64,000 nt of DNA from Didymella arachidicola (GCA_016630955.3 CM049994.1:1674001-1738000); one strand, 5' to 3'; positions 1 to 10,725 are shown, numbered from the stretch's first letter. Program-made: numbers and translations. The notes: generated by a model not told the origin, from the letters alone.

Positions 1-1404
1 CCTTCGTGGAGTAATCCTTGATGAAGCGTCGGTTGAAGTTGACAAACCCAAGGAACTCTTGGATGTTCTTGACGGTTTTGGGTGTTGGCCAATCCTTCAC
101 AACCTGAATCTTTGCTTGGCTCATCTTGACTCCATATCGTCCCACTACAAACCCTAGGAATTCGACTTCCTCCTTGTGCCACTCGCACTTCTCGGGTTTT
201 AAGCGTAGGTGCGCTGCTCCTAGGCAGGCAAGCACTTGTCGTACGTGTTCGACATGCTCTTCTAGTGTTTTGCTGTACACTAGGATGTCATCGAGGTACG
301 CCACCACGGTAATGTCCAAGTGTGCCCTTAGCACGTTGTTGATTAGGGCTTGACATGTCGCTGGTGCGTTGGTGAGCCCGAATGGCATAACCAAATACTC
401 GTAATGACCATAACGGGTTCTAAACGCCGTCTTCCATTCTTCGCCTTCCTTCATGCGGATGAGGTTGTACGCCCCTCTTAAATCTAACGCAGTGAAGTAC
501 TGTGCTCCGGCTAACCGATCCTGAAGTTCGCTGATGTTCGGTAGCGGGTAACGATTTTTGATCGTGATATCGTTGAGCTTTCGGTAATCGATGCAAGGTC
601 GTAACTTGCCATCTTTCTTTGGCACGAATAGAACGGGAAATCCTGCTGGGGATTCTGATTCTCGAATGAATCCTTTGTCGAGGTTCTCCTTAAGGTAGTT
701 GCGCAGCTCCTCAAGTTCCTTTTCCGACATCTGGTATATGGGCCCGAATGGGGGCTTCTTGCCTGGCTCGAGCTTAATCTCGTGGTCCCATTCTTGGTGC
801 TGCGGTAGTGCTTTCGCAGTCTTCTCATCGCGGAAGAGGTCTATAAACTCTCTGTATTCGTCCGGGATGTCAGGAGTTGTACTGTCCTCCTTTACCGTCG
901 CTTTGTGATCCAGGGGCTGGTTGGTATCTGCACGGTCGACCGCTCTATCTTGGCGCGTCTTGTTCGAAGAGATGTTGTTGATCTCCTTCTCATCCACCAG
1001 CTGCGTCGTGAGCTGCGCGGGTCGCTGTCCGGGTGTACCTGATCCGTGACACTTGAGCGTTATTCGCTGGTTCTTCCAGTCGATCCATGGATTGTGCTCT
1101 CTTAACCAAGGGAGTCCTAATATGATATCGTGGGCGGCCGTTCCCAGAACATCTAGGTCTATCAATTCCTCGTGGTTGAATACTTTCAGACGTCGCTGTA
1201 CCACTTCGTGGGTCACAGTCGACTCTCCTGGCATTGGTTCTCCGTTGGCTACTCGTAAAGGGTATGGTTCCTCCTTTCTTCGCTTCTGCAAGCCTGCTTG
1301 CGCGATAGCGGATTGAGACACATAGTTACTTTGTGCTCCTGAGTCCAACAATGCCGTCATCCTGGTGCCTTCTAGCACGACAGGGAATTTGATGAGGGAC
1401 TGGG
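1..1404 (-). CDS. pol: Pol polyprotein (protease, reverse transcriptase), partial
   Basis: An open frame on the minus strand runs without a stop from about 1404 to position 1. It begins with an aspartic protease carrying a LLDSGA active site (about 1357-1340). Next come a linker and a reverse transcriptase with the FVPKKDGKLRPCIDYRKLN and TALDLRGAYN segments, MPFGLTNAPA, and the catalytic YLDD motif near 285-300. Past this, the LGFVVGRYGVKMSQ and FLGFVNFNRRFIKDYS segments are typical of the Ty3 thumb and connection. The frame is -1 relative to gag and the gag stop lies inside it, so Pol is probably made by -1 frameshifting as a Gag-Pol fusion. No separate start codon is claimed. RNase H and integrase are beyond the edge. 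Confidence 0.88.
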
Positions 1405-3639
1405 CCTCATTGGAATCCTGACGTCGATTCCGGGAGCCCTGGACTGTGTTGAGTGAAAGTTCTCGTCCGGGTCGTCCTTGGCGTCTGTTTGCCATATGTC
1501 TAAAAAAGACTCGTCCTGGGGCATAAAACCGCTCAGGCGTTTTAGTGTTTCGTGGTTCCTGCACTTCGGGTGGAAGCACTCAGCCCATTCTTGGCCGTAG
1601 CACCTCTCGGCTTGTACCATGTGCATGTTGAAGATGTCCTCCACACATTCAATTCCTGGGAAGTGGAGATTCGTGCGCTTATCCCACAAGTGATCTGCGC
1701 AGTAGGTGTCCATGCATTCCCACCAGTATTCCTCGCAGCTCTCGGGCTTGCTAGGAAACCATCCACTGTCCAGCTTGAACTGCTTATGGTCCTCACAGCC
1801 TTCGTGGTAACACTGCTTAGGCGAAAGTTGAGGGTGGTATGGGTTCCGAATGTCCTGGTGTAGTTGTGACGTGTAGCTCCGAGCTGGCAAAGCGGGCTGT
1901 CGGTCGAAGTCGGGTTCATCTCGACTTCGAGCGTATGAGTTGTAATCGTCCAGCTGTTGCTGAGTCGCAGAGTTGTTTTTTTTCCAGCGGATAAAGTCTT
2001 CCGTGTGCCATTCTTTGTTGGTTTTCTGTGCATTGGCTACCTGTTGGTCGAATCTCTTAAGTGCTTCGGGGTCACCGAGCAAGTACCGTCTTGACCGTTG
2101 AATATTTTCTTCCGTCATCCAATCACGGACAGACTCGACATCCTGTAGGCTTGGTGTCTGGATAGTAACGGATGACGCTTCTCCCTTGTGCTCTGGGATG
2201 TTGTTGACAATGGTCAAGTTTATCGTTGGTACTTGAGGTTCTTGGAAGACAGGAGTCTGGGTGGATTGGTCGCGCGAGACCATCATGTCCTGACTATGTT
2301 GTGCTCTGTCGCATACAATTAAACGTTTCCCTTCCTTTGAATAGTACTTGTCGTTGAGCCGGAAAAAGGAATCGTAGTATCGTTTGCCAACAATAGCGCT
2401 GCCGTCCTTAATGTCGCACTCTACCACATGGTGTTGACGGGGATCATTGTCAATCCACTCTTCCTTAGGGTAGGGTGTTGGTGACCGGATTTGCTTGCTT
2501 GGAGCATCCTCATCGGACTCCTCGATGTAGTCGTTGTCAAGTCCGGAAGTGGGGTCTTCCATGAGACGTCCCATCTCATTAGTAACGACCTCCCACTCTT
2601 GGTCGCCGCTGTCGTCATGAGCCAGCATGTTCAGCTGCCTGGTTACTTTGTTCTTCATGCGACAGTCGCGGGCGTAGTGGCCTGTCTTGCCACAGCCGTA
2701 ACAAGTCACTGAAGACTTATCACCGCGGTTATTACTACCCTTCTTTTTCTCATTCCATCGTTCAGGTCCTTTGTTGATGTTGGAGAGGTCCATTGCTGCA
2801 GGACCGTAGTATCCACTGTTCGTATCGTTGTGGACACGGCGTCCCATGTTGGCTTGGTAAAGGCCACCACGTTGACCACGGCGGTAGTTGTTGTTGCGCC
2901 ACTGGTTGCGTGGGACCTGGGGTGGGCGAGTGACTTGAGTCACGGCTCGCACACGAGGGTCCTCTCTTAATTCTTGTTGAAGGTCGTAGAGCTTGACGTC
3001 GATACTAATCGCTTCGTTCACTAGTGCGTCGAAGGTATCGGTGGCTGCGGCAGTCCGCATGAGCTCTTCTTTGACCTTGGGCTTAAGGCCTTGTTTGAAC
3101 ATGGTCATCAGCGCAACGTCGTCCCAGCCGGTGAACGTAGCTACTTGCTGAAACTTAGCAGCGTAGTCGGCGGCGGACGCAGTTTGTCGGATGCGCTGAA
3201 TCTCACGTCGGGCGATGGTTGGTTCGTTGTGTACTCCAAATACTTGGCGAATCTGTTCCTTGAACAGATCGAAGTCTTCGATCCATGGGTCGATGTCTGC
3301 TGAGTTGCTTGCTCCGTCGTGGTAACGGCGAATAAAGGGTTTGATCCAAGTGAACGCGCGATCCTTCATAAACGTACTCACGAAAGTGACACGCTTTTCC
3401 TCTGGGATGCGTTCTCCTTGGAACATGAAAAACAGATCGAACTTCATGAGCCAGTCTTCCAGCTTGTCGCGAGTGCCATCAAAGGCCTCGGGTTTAGCCA
3501 CTGGGTAAACACTGGTAGGGGCAGGCGCCGCTGCCTCCTCGTCCATGTCGAGATCGTCATCAGCCGTACGGCGTGATGCGTTGGAGTTGCTTGGGGTAGC
3601 ACGGGATCCTGAGGTAGTACTCATCTTGGGGGTGTTCAA
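1372..3639 (-). CDS. gag: Gag-like protein of Ty3/gypsy element
   Basis: This 755-residue ORF starts at the ATG at 3639. The N-terminus is low-complexity and acidic. It is followed by a retrotransposon capsid region (about residues 45-220) containing the FDGTRDKLEDWLMKFDLFF and AAKFQQVATFTGWDD segments found in fungal gypsy Gag. A basic RG-rich stretch leads into one CCHC knuckle, CYGCGKTGHYARDC, near residue 315. The remaining C-terminal 430 residues are long for a Gag and include Cys/His-rich segments of no recognised fold. Gag would assemble virus-like particles and bind element RNA. The stop overlaps the pol frame. The copy shows no internal stop and few signs of RIP. Confidence 0.88.
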   Translation of the reverse strand: MNTPKMSTTSGSRATPSNSNASRRTADDDLDMDEEAAAPAPTSVYPVAKPEAFDGTRDKLEDWLMKFDLFFMFQGERIPEEKRVTFVSTFMKDRAFTWIKPFIRRYHDGASNSADIDPWIEDFDLFKEQIRQVFGVHNEPTIARREIQRIRQTASAADYAAKFQQVATFTGWDDVALMTMFKQGLKPKVKEELMRTAAATDTFDALVNEAISIDVKLYDLQQELREDPRVRAVTQVTRPPQVPRNQWRNNNYRRGQRGGLYQANMGRRVHNDTNSGYYGPAAMDLSNINKGPERWNEKKKGSNNRGDKSSVTCYGCGKTGHYARDCRMKNKVTRQLNMLAHDDSGDQEWEVVTNEMGRLMEDPTSGLDNDYIEESDEDAPSKQIRSPTPYPKEEWIDNDPRQHHVVECDIKDGSAIVGKRYYDSFFRLNDKYYSKEGKRLIVCDRAQHSQDMMVSRDQSTQTPVFQEPQVPTINLTIVNNIPEHKGEASSVTIQTPSLQDVESVRDWMTEENIQRSRRYLLGDPEALKRFDQQVANAQKTNKEWHTEDFIRWKKNNSATQQQLDDYNSYARSRDEPDFDRQPALPARSYTSQLHQDIRNPYHPQLSPKQCYHEGCEDHKQFKLDSGWFPSKPESCEEYWWECMDTYCADHLWDKRTNLHFPGIECVEDIFNMHMVQAERCYGQEWAECFHPKCRNHETLKRLSGFMPQDESFLDIWQTDAKDDPDENFHSTQSRAPGIDVRIPMRPSPSSNSLSC

Positions 3640-3876
3640 AATGTTGAAGTCGTACTTTAAGCAAAGCTCGTAAGCACTAATTCTATTGGTTCTCGGGGAT
3701 GAGTACGGTGACAGGAAGCCGAAGGGGTTGGTTGCAATAAGGTGTACAGATACGATCTGTCAGTCTTGAGAGCAGGGTAACGATGAGTAGTACAGAGTAG
3801 ACTGTCTAGCTCGAAGGTTGGGTTTGAGATCCAAAGACAAACTTGATAACTTAGGTTGAACACGAACTATAAGGGT

Positions 3877-4158
3877 TGTGTTCCTATATGCTATATACTA
3901 AAGAGATATGCAGTGTGCTCAGTACCTGTAAGGTACTGATCATACTGATCGTTGATCTCACTGATCACTGATCGCACTGAGCACTGATCACACCGATCAT
4001 TGCCAAGACTTTTGATCAGTGTCACGTGACGTGATGTCGTTCGCAGAGTCGAAGCGTTGCCCTGTCTTTCCTTGTAGTTGCCCATGCTGCCAACTCCTGC
4101 TGTGCCGTACTGGGGTGTAATACTCGTTGTGATCCTTCGTGTTCCGCGGATCGTAACA
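3877..4158 (-). repeat. Putative 5' LTR of the Ty3/gypsy element
   Basis: On the minus strand this begins with TGTTACGATCC at 4158 and ends with a possible ...ACACA near 3877, giving a roughly 280-bp LTR-like block upstream of gag. The outer boundary is supported because degraded Fot1-type sequence starts immediately to its right. The inner boundary and primer binding site are guesses, since the second LTR lies outside the window. It contains many closely spaced copies of TGATC (about 3935-4018). Confidence 0.45.
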
Positions 4159-4332
4159 GTAGGGCGCACACTTATAAAACACGTTATACTAAAACACTAT
4201 TACTATCTTAATACCTTCTAATTAATACTAATTAGATATGTTAAAAGAAGCTTAGATATAGCTTATACTTTAAGCTCTTAAATAAGATATAAACCTCTCT
4301 TTATAATATACTATAGCTATCTATGACATATA

Positions 4333-6181
4333 ACGTTAAACACTACCGAGCCGGACAAACTACCGAGCCGGATACTTTTCCTCAGCATTGTAACTTTGCC
4401 GTACAATATAACATGCAACAACAACGCAGGCAGGAATTAATTTAGTAAGAAGGCAGAATTGCTCTTGCCCTTTAGGCGTACAATAAGGGACAGTTTTAGA
4501 GCGTGCGACGTGCTGTAGCAGCTTTTAATATGCCTTTCCAGCGGCTCTCTAACCGGCGCCGTAATATCACGTTTCGACCTAAGGCACCTCCTAACGGCTA
4601 GAAGCTCTCTATAGCTAAAGAGAAAACAATTATACAACACATTCTTAAGCTTAACGCGCGTAGGTTTCCCCTCCGGCTGCCTAAGTTAGCAGATATTGCT
4701 AATTAACTACTAGCCGTACGTAGCAGGACACCTGTTAGCAAGAACTAGGTAGGCCGATTCGTACAGCGTACAGAGGAGCTTAAAATAGCTTTTAATCGAG
4801 CAAAGGACCGTTAGAGAGTACTCTAGGAAGACCTAGAGGTTATTAGCGTGTAGTTTAAACTTATACAAGAGATAAAAGATAAGTATATAGTCTTTAATAA
4901 TAATATCTACAACTTTAATAAGACTAGCTTTTAGATAGAAGTTATTACCTAAATAAAAGTTGTTATAGGCTTAGAGAGGCGTATAAAGCTAACTATTATC
5001 TAGCCAGGCGATCGCGAGTGGGTTACAGTCATCTAGAGCATCTGCGCTGCTAGGTATGCTATTCCACCCTTCATTATCTACAAAGGGCGCGTACATATCT
5101 CTGCCTGGTACGAGGAGACTAACATACTGTACGATTAGAAGCTCTCTGTCTCTAAGAACGGCTGGACTAACAACGCACTTGGGCTTGAGTGGTTGAAGCA
5201 CTTTAACCAGCATACAAAGACGCGTTAGAAGGGGTCGTACAGGCTGCTTATCTTGGACGGTTATGAGAGCCATCTTAACTAGGATTTCAAGGATTTCTGC
5301 CTCGTACACAAGATCCTTACCCTTTACATGCCTGCTCACTCATCGCACATACTCTAGCCACTTAATGTGGTGTGTTTCTCGCCGTTAAAACTAAAGCACT
5401 CCCAACACGTACGAGGCTTGGCAAAGAAACAGATCCACCACATCAACAAGGAAGGCTTCCTTCCAGCATATCGAGACGCGTTTTTCGACGTGTTTACGTA
5501 CGACAATTGCAAGAAGGCCTTTAAGGCTTCAGGACTTGTGCCTATCAACGCGCAACGCGTCCTAGATCGGCTTGACGTACAATTACGCACCCCACTGCCA
5601 CTAACTCTACCAGAAACACCATAGCAGTTGCGAACACTAAGCAATTCGCACAAGTTTAGATCACAAGCAAGGCTTGTAAGCGAAGCTATCGTACAGTCAC
5701 CAGAAGATGCTAGAGGAGGGTTTTCGCAGCTAGTAAAAGGTGCTAAAAGGATACTTTACCAGAATGTCGTACAAGTAGCTCGCATCCATGAGCTTGAAGA
5801 GCAATTAGCAGCAATTACTAAGCGCAAAGCCCGAAAACAAAAGCAGATCTAGCATAGTAGAACAATAGAGTACAGCGACGCAGTATTATTAGTAGCTAAG
5901 AGTGCAGCTACAGCTCGTACAGTGCTAAAGAGAGCGCGTGTAAGTGGTGGTTAAGAAAGGCCCCAGCTAGGTCAACAGCACTGTGGTAACTGTGGGAAGA
6001 CTAGGCACAATGCTTGTACGTGCTAAAAAGATGCAGCAGAAGATTCTAAGTCTAATGCAAGTGTCTTGTACGTAGACTCTGCAGAGAGTGGTAAGTAAGT
6101 GCTTATCCTGAATATAGTGTTCGTAATGCCAAGGAAAAGTGTCCGGCTCGGTGGTTTGTCCGGGTCGGTGGTGTTTAACGT
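4333..6181 (+). mobile_element. Fot1/pogo-like DNA transposon (element 1), RIP-degraded
   Basis: Terminal inverted repeats of about 50 bp start with ACGTTAAACAC and are flanked by TA (4331-4332 and 6182-6183). Each end holds two copies of a CTACCGAGCCGGA-like motif in direct repeat 17 bp apart. The length, 1849 bp, is right for a single-gene Fot1 element. The transposase inside is on the plus strand and unreadable. The element sits inside an older degraded transposon. Confidence 0.88.
4411..6060 (+). pseudogene. Fot1-like transposase, degraded
   Basis: The reading starts at ATG 4411 (MQQQRRQE) and stops after ten codons at a TAG that replaces a CAG-type codon. It is related to the minus-strand transposase at 10810-12494. 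The DDE region survives only in fragments, for example a stretch around 5367-5624 that matches LKHSQHVRGLAKKQIHHINK and the following FKASGLVPINAQRVLDRLDVQLRTP. A CCHC remnant (HCGNCGKTRHNACTC-like) lies near 5980-6025. Stops and AT bias are consistent with RIP. Confidence 0.8.
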
Positions 6182-6448
6182 TACTAGAGTACTCTAAGCA
6201 GATAATATACTAGATAGCCCTTAAGAGCTAATTCTATACCTAGCCGACCGTATCTGGATAAGCACGTAGAGAAGGCAATTATTAATTATATTCTTTGCCT
6301 TATATAGTAAGGAGCACCGCCTAACTTATTAGATATAGCTAATATAGCTAATATACTATAAAAAGAGCATAGAATAGCCCCTATTAGTTAAAACTAGCCT
6401 AGTTGTTTATTAAGCATTAACTAAGGCTAAAAGTAAAGTTTAGTGATA

Positions 6449-7007
6449 ACGTGTTTCACTATTAAGTCGCCCACCCTATCGAGTTGCCCACCCACCAACA
6501 CCAAAACGCCTGCGCAACGACTACGCGCAATGCCGCAACTACGCAAACAGCAAATAACCTATACTGAAGGCGACTTATAGCTTGCTATTCAAGATATTAA
6601 TTCCCAGCAACTCCTAAGCAAAAGACGCGCTGCAGCAATCTACAAAGTCCTACGAAGAACGCTTATTAACCGCCGCGCTGGAAGACGCCCTCAACGCGAC
6701 TGCGAGCCGAATCGAAAGCGCCTTACAAAGCTAGAAGAGAAGACGGTTGTGCTACGTATACTTAAGGAGTCCGATTGTGGAATCCCCTCCTCGAAGGCAG
6801 ACGTACGAGATATGGCGGATAAACTGCTAAGAGAGCGTGGTGGTAACGCTGTTAGCAAGAACTGGGTTGATAGGTTGATTCAACGTACCCCTAAGCTGCG
6901 AACGCGATGGACCCGACCGTACGATCGCCAGCGAGCTGCCTGCGAGGACCCGGCGGTTCTCCAGCCCTAGTTTACACTTGTTTAGTTAATAAAGGCAAAG
7001 TACGGTA
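6449..7007 (+). mobile_element. Fot1/pogo-like transposon, 5' fragment (element H)
   Basis: The left end begins ACGTGTTTCAC next to TA at 6447-6448. It contains two AGTCGCCCACC/AGTTGCCCACC motifs 17 bp apart. The element is cut at about 7007, where another transposon begins. Its 3' half is not found on the far side of that transposon. Confidence 0.78.
6530..7005 (+). pseudogene. Fot1-like transposase, N-terminal fragment
   Basis: The frame starts at ATG 6530 (MPQLRKQQITYTEGDL) and meets a TAG within 20 codons. It reopens with an HTH/CENP-B-type DNA-binding region (VRDMADKLLRERGGNAVSKNWVDRLIQRTPKLRTRWTRPYDRQRA) at about 6750-6945. It is broken at IKAKYG, just before the first catalytic Asp, by the insertion at 7008. 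A TAG after AVLQP stands where relatives have a Trp codon, consistent with RIP. Confidence 0.8.
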
Positions 7008-7983
7008 ACGTACATGTACAACGAGCGGCGCAGTCAACGAGCGGCGCACTTTTGCCAAGACCACACCAAAGCACCCTTCCTACACTAATGGCTCAACAAC
7101 AACTACAGTTCAACGCGTTAAAAGAGCATCAGATCCAGCTTGCGCTTCAAGCTCTCAAACAAGACGCGAAACTCTCAGTGCGACGCGCTGCAGCTATCTA
7201 CAGCGCCTCTGAAACTACACTTCGTGCAAGACGCGCTGGACGACCTTCACGGGTTAATACTATAGCCAACTTACGGAACCTGACCAGCGCTGAGGAGCAG
7301 GTGATTGTTATGTATATACTTGAGCTGGTCGCGCGAGGAGAGCCCCCGCAGCTCGCGGCTGTGACTGATATGGCCAATTCTCTGCGAAAAGAGCGCGGTC
7401 TAGCCCCTGTTGGCCCAAAATGGGCCAGTACGTTCGTTTCGCGTCAGGAGGAGCTCGAAGTGGTCTTCAATCGCAAGTACGACTACAGACGAGCCCTCTG
7501 CGAGGATCCTAAGGTAATCCAGGGCTGATTCAGCCTTGTAGCCAACATCAAAGCCAAGTATGGCATCCTGGACGACGACACGTACAACTTCGATGAGACA
7601 GGCTTCATGATGGGCTAGATAAGCGGTGGGAAAGTTGTTACAGATGCAGGGAAGCCAGGACAAGCAAAGCAGGTCTAGCTAGGCAACCGGGAGTGGGTAA
7701 CAGTCATTGAGGGCATCAATGCTACAGGATGGGCCATTCCGCCCTACATCATCTTTAAAGCCCGCCAACACCAGTCTGGCTGGTATAAGGACGACAACCT
7801 GCCCCAAGATTGGACTATTGCTATCTCTAAGAACGGCTGGACTAATAATGAGCTTGGTTTTGACTGGTTGAAGCACTTTAACAGGCATACAAAGACGCGT
7901 ACTGTTAGTACCTACCGTATGCTAATTATTGACGGTCACGGGAGCCACAACTCTACAGAATTCACGCAATACTGTAAGGATTA

Positions 7984-9821
7984 ACGTAGGTGGCAAGCAA
8001 GCTGCGCACCCCACCAAACTTGCCCACCTCTTTCATCTTAACGTACAATGGCTCAACGCAGTGCTACTCAGATAACCTCAAATGAAGCAGATATTCAGCT
8101 TGCTATCTTGTCTATTACTTCTGGTCAATTACACGCTAATCGACGCGCTGCTAATACCTACAACGTTGCTGAATCTACACTGCGCAGCCGACGCGCTGGT
8201 GTACCTGCCCGACGCGATTGCCAGCCTAACTCAAGGAAGCTCACTCAGGTAGAAGAGGAGGTGATTGTTACCCATATACTTGACCTTGACTTGCGTGGGT
8301 TTGCGCCCACGTACGCAGCTGTATGTGATATGGCTAATAGACTGCTGGCTGCGCGCAGCGCTGGTGAGGTTGGGCAGAAGTGGCCTGCCAACTTTGTTAA
8401 GCGTACAGACAGTCTTACGACGCGTTTTAATCGCGCATATGATAGGCAGAGAGCTCTGTGTGAAGATCCAGTCCTAATCAAGAAGTGGTTCGAGCTGGTA
8501 GAGCAGACAAAGATCAAGTACGGCATCTGTGATGATGACGTCTGGAACTTTGACGAAGCTGGCTTCATGATGGGCAAGATCACGACGCAGCTTGTCGTGA
8601 CAGGGTCAGAGCGGAGAGCCCGGCCAAAGGCTCTCCAGCCTGGCAATCGTGAGTGGGCAACGTTGATTGCTGGGATCAACGCTGCTGGGTGGTCTATCCC
8701 ACCGTTCATCATCTTGACTGGCCAGTACCACCTCTCTGCCTAGTATAAGGACGCAGCAATCCCACGTGACTGGGCGATCGCAGTCAGCGACAACGGCTGG
8801 ACTACCAACAAGCTAGGAGTAGAGTGGCTAGAGCACTTTAACGCTCATACAAAGGCTTGTACAGTAGGAGCGCGTCGGCTGCTCATCCTTGATGGCCATG
8901 AGAGCCACCACTCTCTTAAGTTCCAGGAGATCTGCAAGGAGAACAATATCTACACGCTCTGCATGCCGCCTCACTCATCTCACCTTCTCCAGCCTCTTGA
9001 CGTTGGCTGCTTCTCGCCATTGAAGCGCGCGTACAGCCGTGAAATTAAGAGGCTGATCCGCGACCATATCAACCACATCACCAAGCTTGAGTTCCTCCCA
9101 GCTATCAAGGCAGCGTACGATCGATCATTCACGTCTACCAATATCTGCTCTGCCTTCTCTGGCGCAGGGCTTGTCCCTCTCCATCCAGATGTTGTTCTAT
9201 CAAAGCTTGACGTACAGCTGCGTACACCAACGCCACCAGCAGCCCTGATAGAGGCTCTGTAGGAGGCTCGTACACCAAGCAACGTACGTGAGCTTGAGGC
9301 TCAGTCAAGCCTAATATGTGAGCGCGTACGTAAGCATAAGAGCTCTTCGCCAGCGTCAATTATTGAAGCAATAGATCAGCTTAAGAAAGGGGCAGAGGTG
9401 ATAATGCTGTCTGCTGAGCTAATGCGCGATCGGATCACCAACCTTGAGAAGGCAAATAAGGCAGCGTCTGCGCGTAGGCAGCGCAAGAGAAAGCGTATAC
9501 AACACCAAGGAGTATTAAAAATGGGAGCTGGAGAGGATATACTCGCTCAACGTGAGGCTGAGCAGCAGACTGCTCGTGAGAAGCGTCAGACAGGAGAGCA
9601 ATCAGGCCTCAGCCGCCAGGCTCTGGCGCGCTGCAGCAAGTGTAGAGAGACTGGACACAACGCGCGTACGTGCAAGAAAGACACTATAGCTACTGCTTAA
9701 TCTACTGCTTTAATCTCTATATATTATACTGTTGCGTTGTTGAGATATACGTCTAGAGAGGTGGGCAAGTTTGGTGGGGTGCGCAGCTCGCTTGCGTGCG
9801 CAGCTCGCTTGCCACCTACGT
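7984..9821 (+). mobile_element. Fot1/pogo-like transposon nested in another (inner element)
   Basis: TA target duplications at 7982-7983 and 9822-9823 flank ends that begin ACGTAGGTGGCAAGC. The right TIR has two exact 17-bp tandem copies of GTGCGCAGCTCGCTTGC. The left TIR has only one, so one repeat was lost by slippage. The host transposase reads through when the element is removed. The length is 1838 bp. It is related to the intact element at 47280-49134 and so is a recent arrival in the nest. Confidence 0.9.
8048..9700 (+). pseudogene. Fot1-like transposase with two TAG stops
   Basis: A continuous frame from ATG 8048 (MAQRSATQITSNEADIQLAI) encodes about 550 residues. It is broken only by TAG at 8741-8743 and 9260-9262. 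Both replace Trp codons present in the homologue at 47361-49013 (SAWYEE and ALWEAR). Each is a single TGG-to-TAG change, that is CpA to TpA on the other strand, as RIP makes. HTH region, NFDEAGF, LILDGHESHHS, QPLDVGCF and the C-terminal knuckle CSKCRETGHNARTC are all preserved. It is a very lightly mutated copy. Confidence 0.9.
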
Positions 9822-10725
9822 TAGAAGATTGTAACCTTATGCATGCCTGCGCACTCGTCGCACCTCCTGCAGCCACTTGACGTGGGTTGTTTTGGCCCTC
9901 TGAAGAAGGCGTATGGGGATGAGGTCAATGAGCTCATGCGCAACTGGATCAACCACATCACAAAGCAGGAGTTCCTGCCATGCTTTAAAGCAGCTCACAA
10001 GAAAGCCATTACCCCTAGCAACATCTAGGGAGGGTTCCGAGGCGCAGGACTGGTCCCTTTTAACCCAGAACGGGTCATATCAACCCTTGATGTGAAGCTG
10101 CGCACTCCATCACCACCACTCCCTACAAACAACGAGCCCTGGCAGTCGCAAACCCCAAGCAATACCCTAGAATTTAGGTCGCAATCAGCTTCAATTCGAG
10201 AGAAGTATAAGAAGCAGCAGGGCAGCTCACCAAACTCTGTGCTAAGCGCGCTTGAGCACTACACAAAGGGGGCAGCAATTATTGCGCACAAGCTGGTTTT
10301 AGCACAACAAGAGAACGCTGAGCTTCGAGCAGCCATTGAAGCCGCCACGCGACGTAGATCGCACAAAAGAAAGCGTATTCAAGCTGAGGGAAGCCTTGCA
10401 GTTGAAGAAGGCCAGCGGTTGACTGCTCTACAGGAGTTTAGCGCGCGTGGTGATGGTAAGAAGGCAAAGAAGCAGGTGCGCGCTGAAGGAGGTGAACCAT
10501 CCCAACGACGCTGTGGACGGTGCGGAGAGAGTGGGCACAACGCGCGAACGTGCAAGAATGCTGTAGAAGAGGTCTCTAAGTAGTATTACAGCTTGTTTCA
10601 CGCTATACAGGGCCAAAGTGTGGTGTTTTAGGCTATAATAGGGTGAGTTTTGGTGTAGTCTTGGCAAAAGTGGCCCGCTCGCTGTGCTGGCCCGCTCGCT
10701 GTACATCTACGTTAGTTTTTCTATA

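Larger units (their letters stand above)
1..4158 (-). mobile_element. Ty3/gypsy LTR retrotransposon, 5' part
   Basis: The element reads right to left: a putative LTR at about 3877-4158, gag at 3639-1372, then protease and reverse transcriptase to the window edge. The order gag-PR-RT with a CCHC gag knuckle and a YLDD reverse transcriptase is that of Metaviridae-type fungal elements. No stop interrupts gag or the visible pol frame, so the copy looks young and largely untouched by RIP, unlike most of its neighbours. RNase H, integrase and the 3' LTR lie outside the window. The outer LTR end abuts a degraded Fot1-like terminus, so the element appears to have inserted into an older transposon. 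Confidence 0.9.
4160..6448 (+). pseudogene. Heavily RIP-degraded Fot1-like transposon (host of nested insertions)
   Basis: Two AT-rich blocks, about 4160-4332 and 6182-6448, align end to end with the 5' part of the transposase at 12865-14496 once the insertion 4333-6181 is removed. The first block decays MPQQQ...LKEARIQLALQAIKQDANLSL. The second matches RRYLDEHAEEAIVDHVLYLI and continues to the segment before YDYKRALCEDP. Stops are mostly TAG/TAA where the intact copy has CAG/CAA/CGA, as expected from RIP. The block ends at a TA at 6447-6448, where the next element begins. No functional product is possible. Confidence 0.75.
7088..10583 (+). pseudogene. Fot1-like transposase split by a nested transposon
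   Basis: The coding sequence starts at ATG 7088 (MAQQQLQFNALKEHQIQLALQALKQ) and runs to about 7981. It resumes at 9824 in the correct frame if the nested element and one TA copy are removed. It is close to the intact protein at 12865-14496: HTH region, NFDETGF, DGHGSHNS, then PAHSSHLLQPLDVGCFGPLKKAYG and a C-terminal CCHC knuckle (RCGRCGESGHNARTC, near 10515-10555). Stops include TGA at 7526-7528 for Trp and TAG codons for Gln near 7617 and 7677. It cannot be functional in its present form. Confidence 0.87.
7008..10712 (+). mobile_element. Fot1/pogo-like transposon carrying a nested insertion (outer element)
   Basis: The ends begin ACGTACATGTAC (left) and ACGTAGATGTAC (right, inverted) with TA at 7006-7007 and 10713-10714. 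Each end has two CAACGAGCGG/CAGCGAGCGG motifs, spaced 16 bp at the left and 17 bp at the right. The two TIRs differ at several positions (GCGGCGC against GCGGGCC), unusual for one element. The flanks differ too: element H on the left and a different degraded element on the right. A second transposon is inserted at 7984-9821. Confidence 0.85.

Noticed and set aside
7100..10600. CRISPR array or prokaryotic operon
   Set aside because: The repeats are transposon ends with two copies each, not spaced arrays, and splicing and RIP show a fungal genome.
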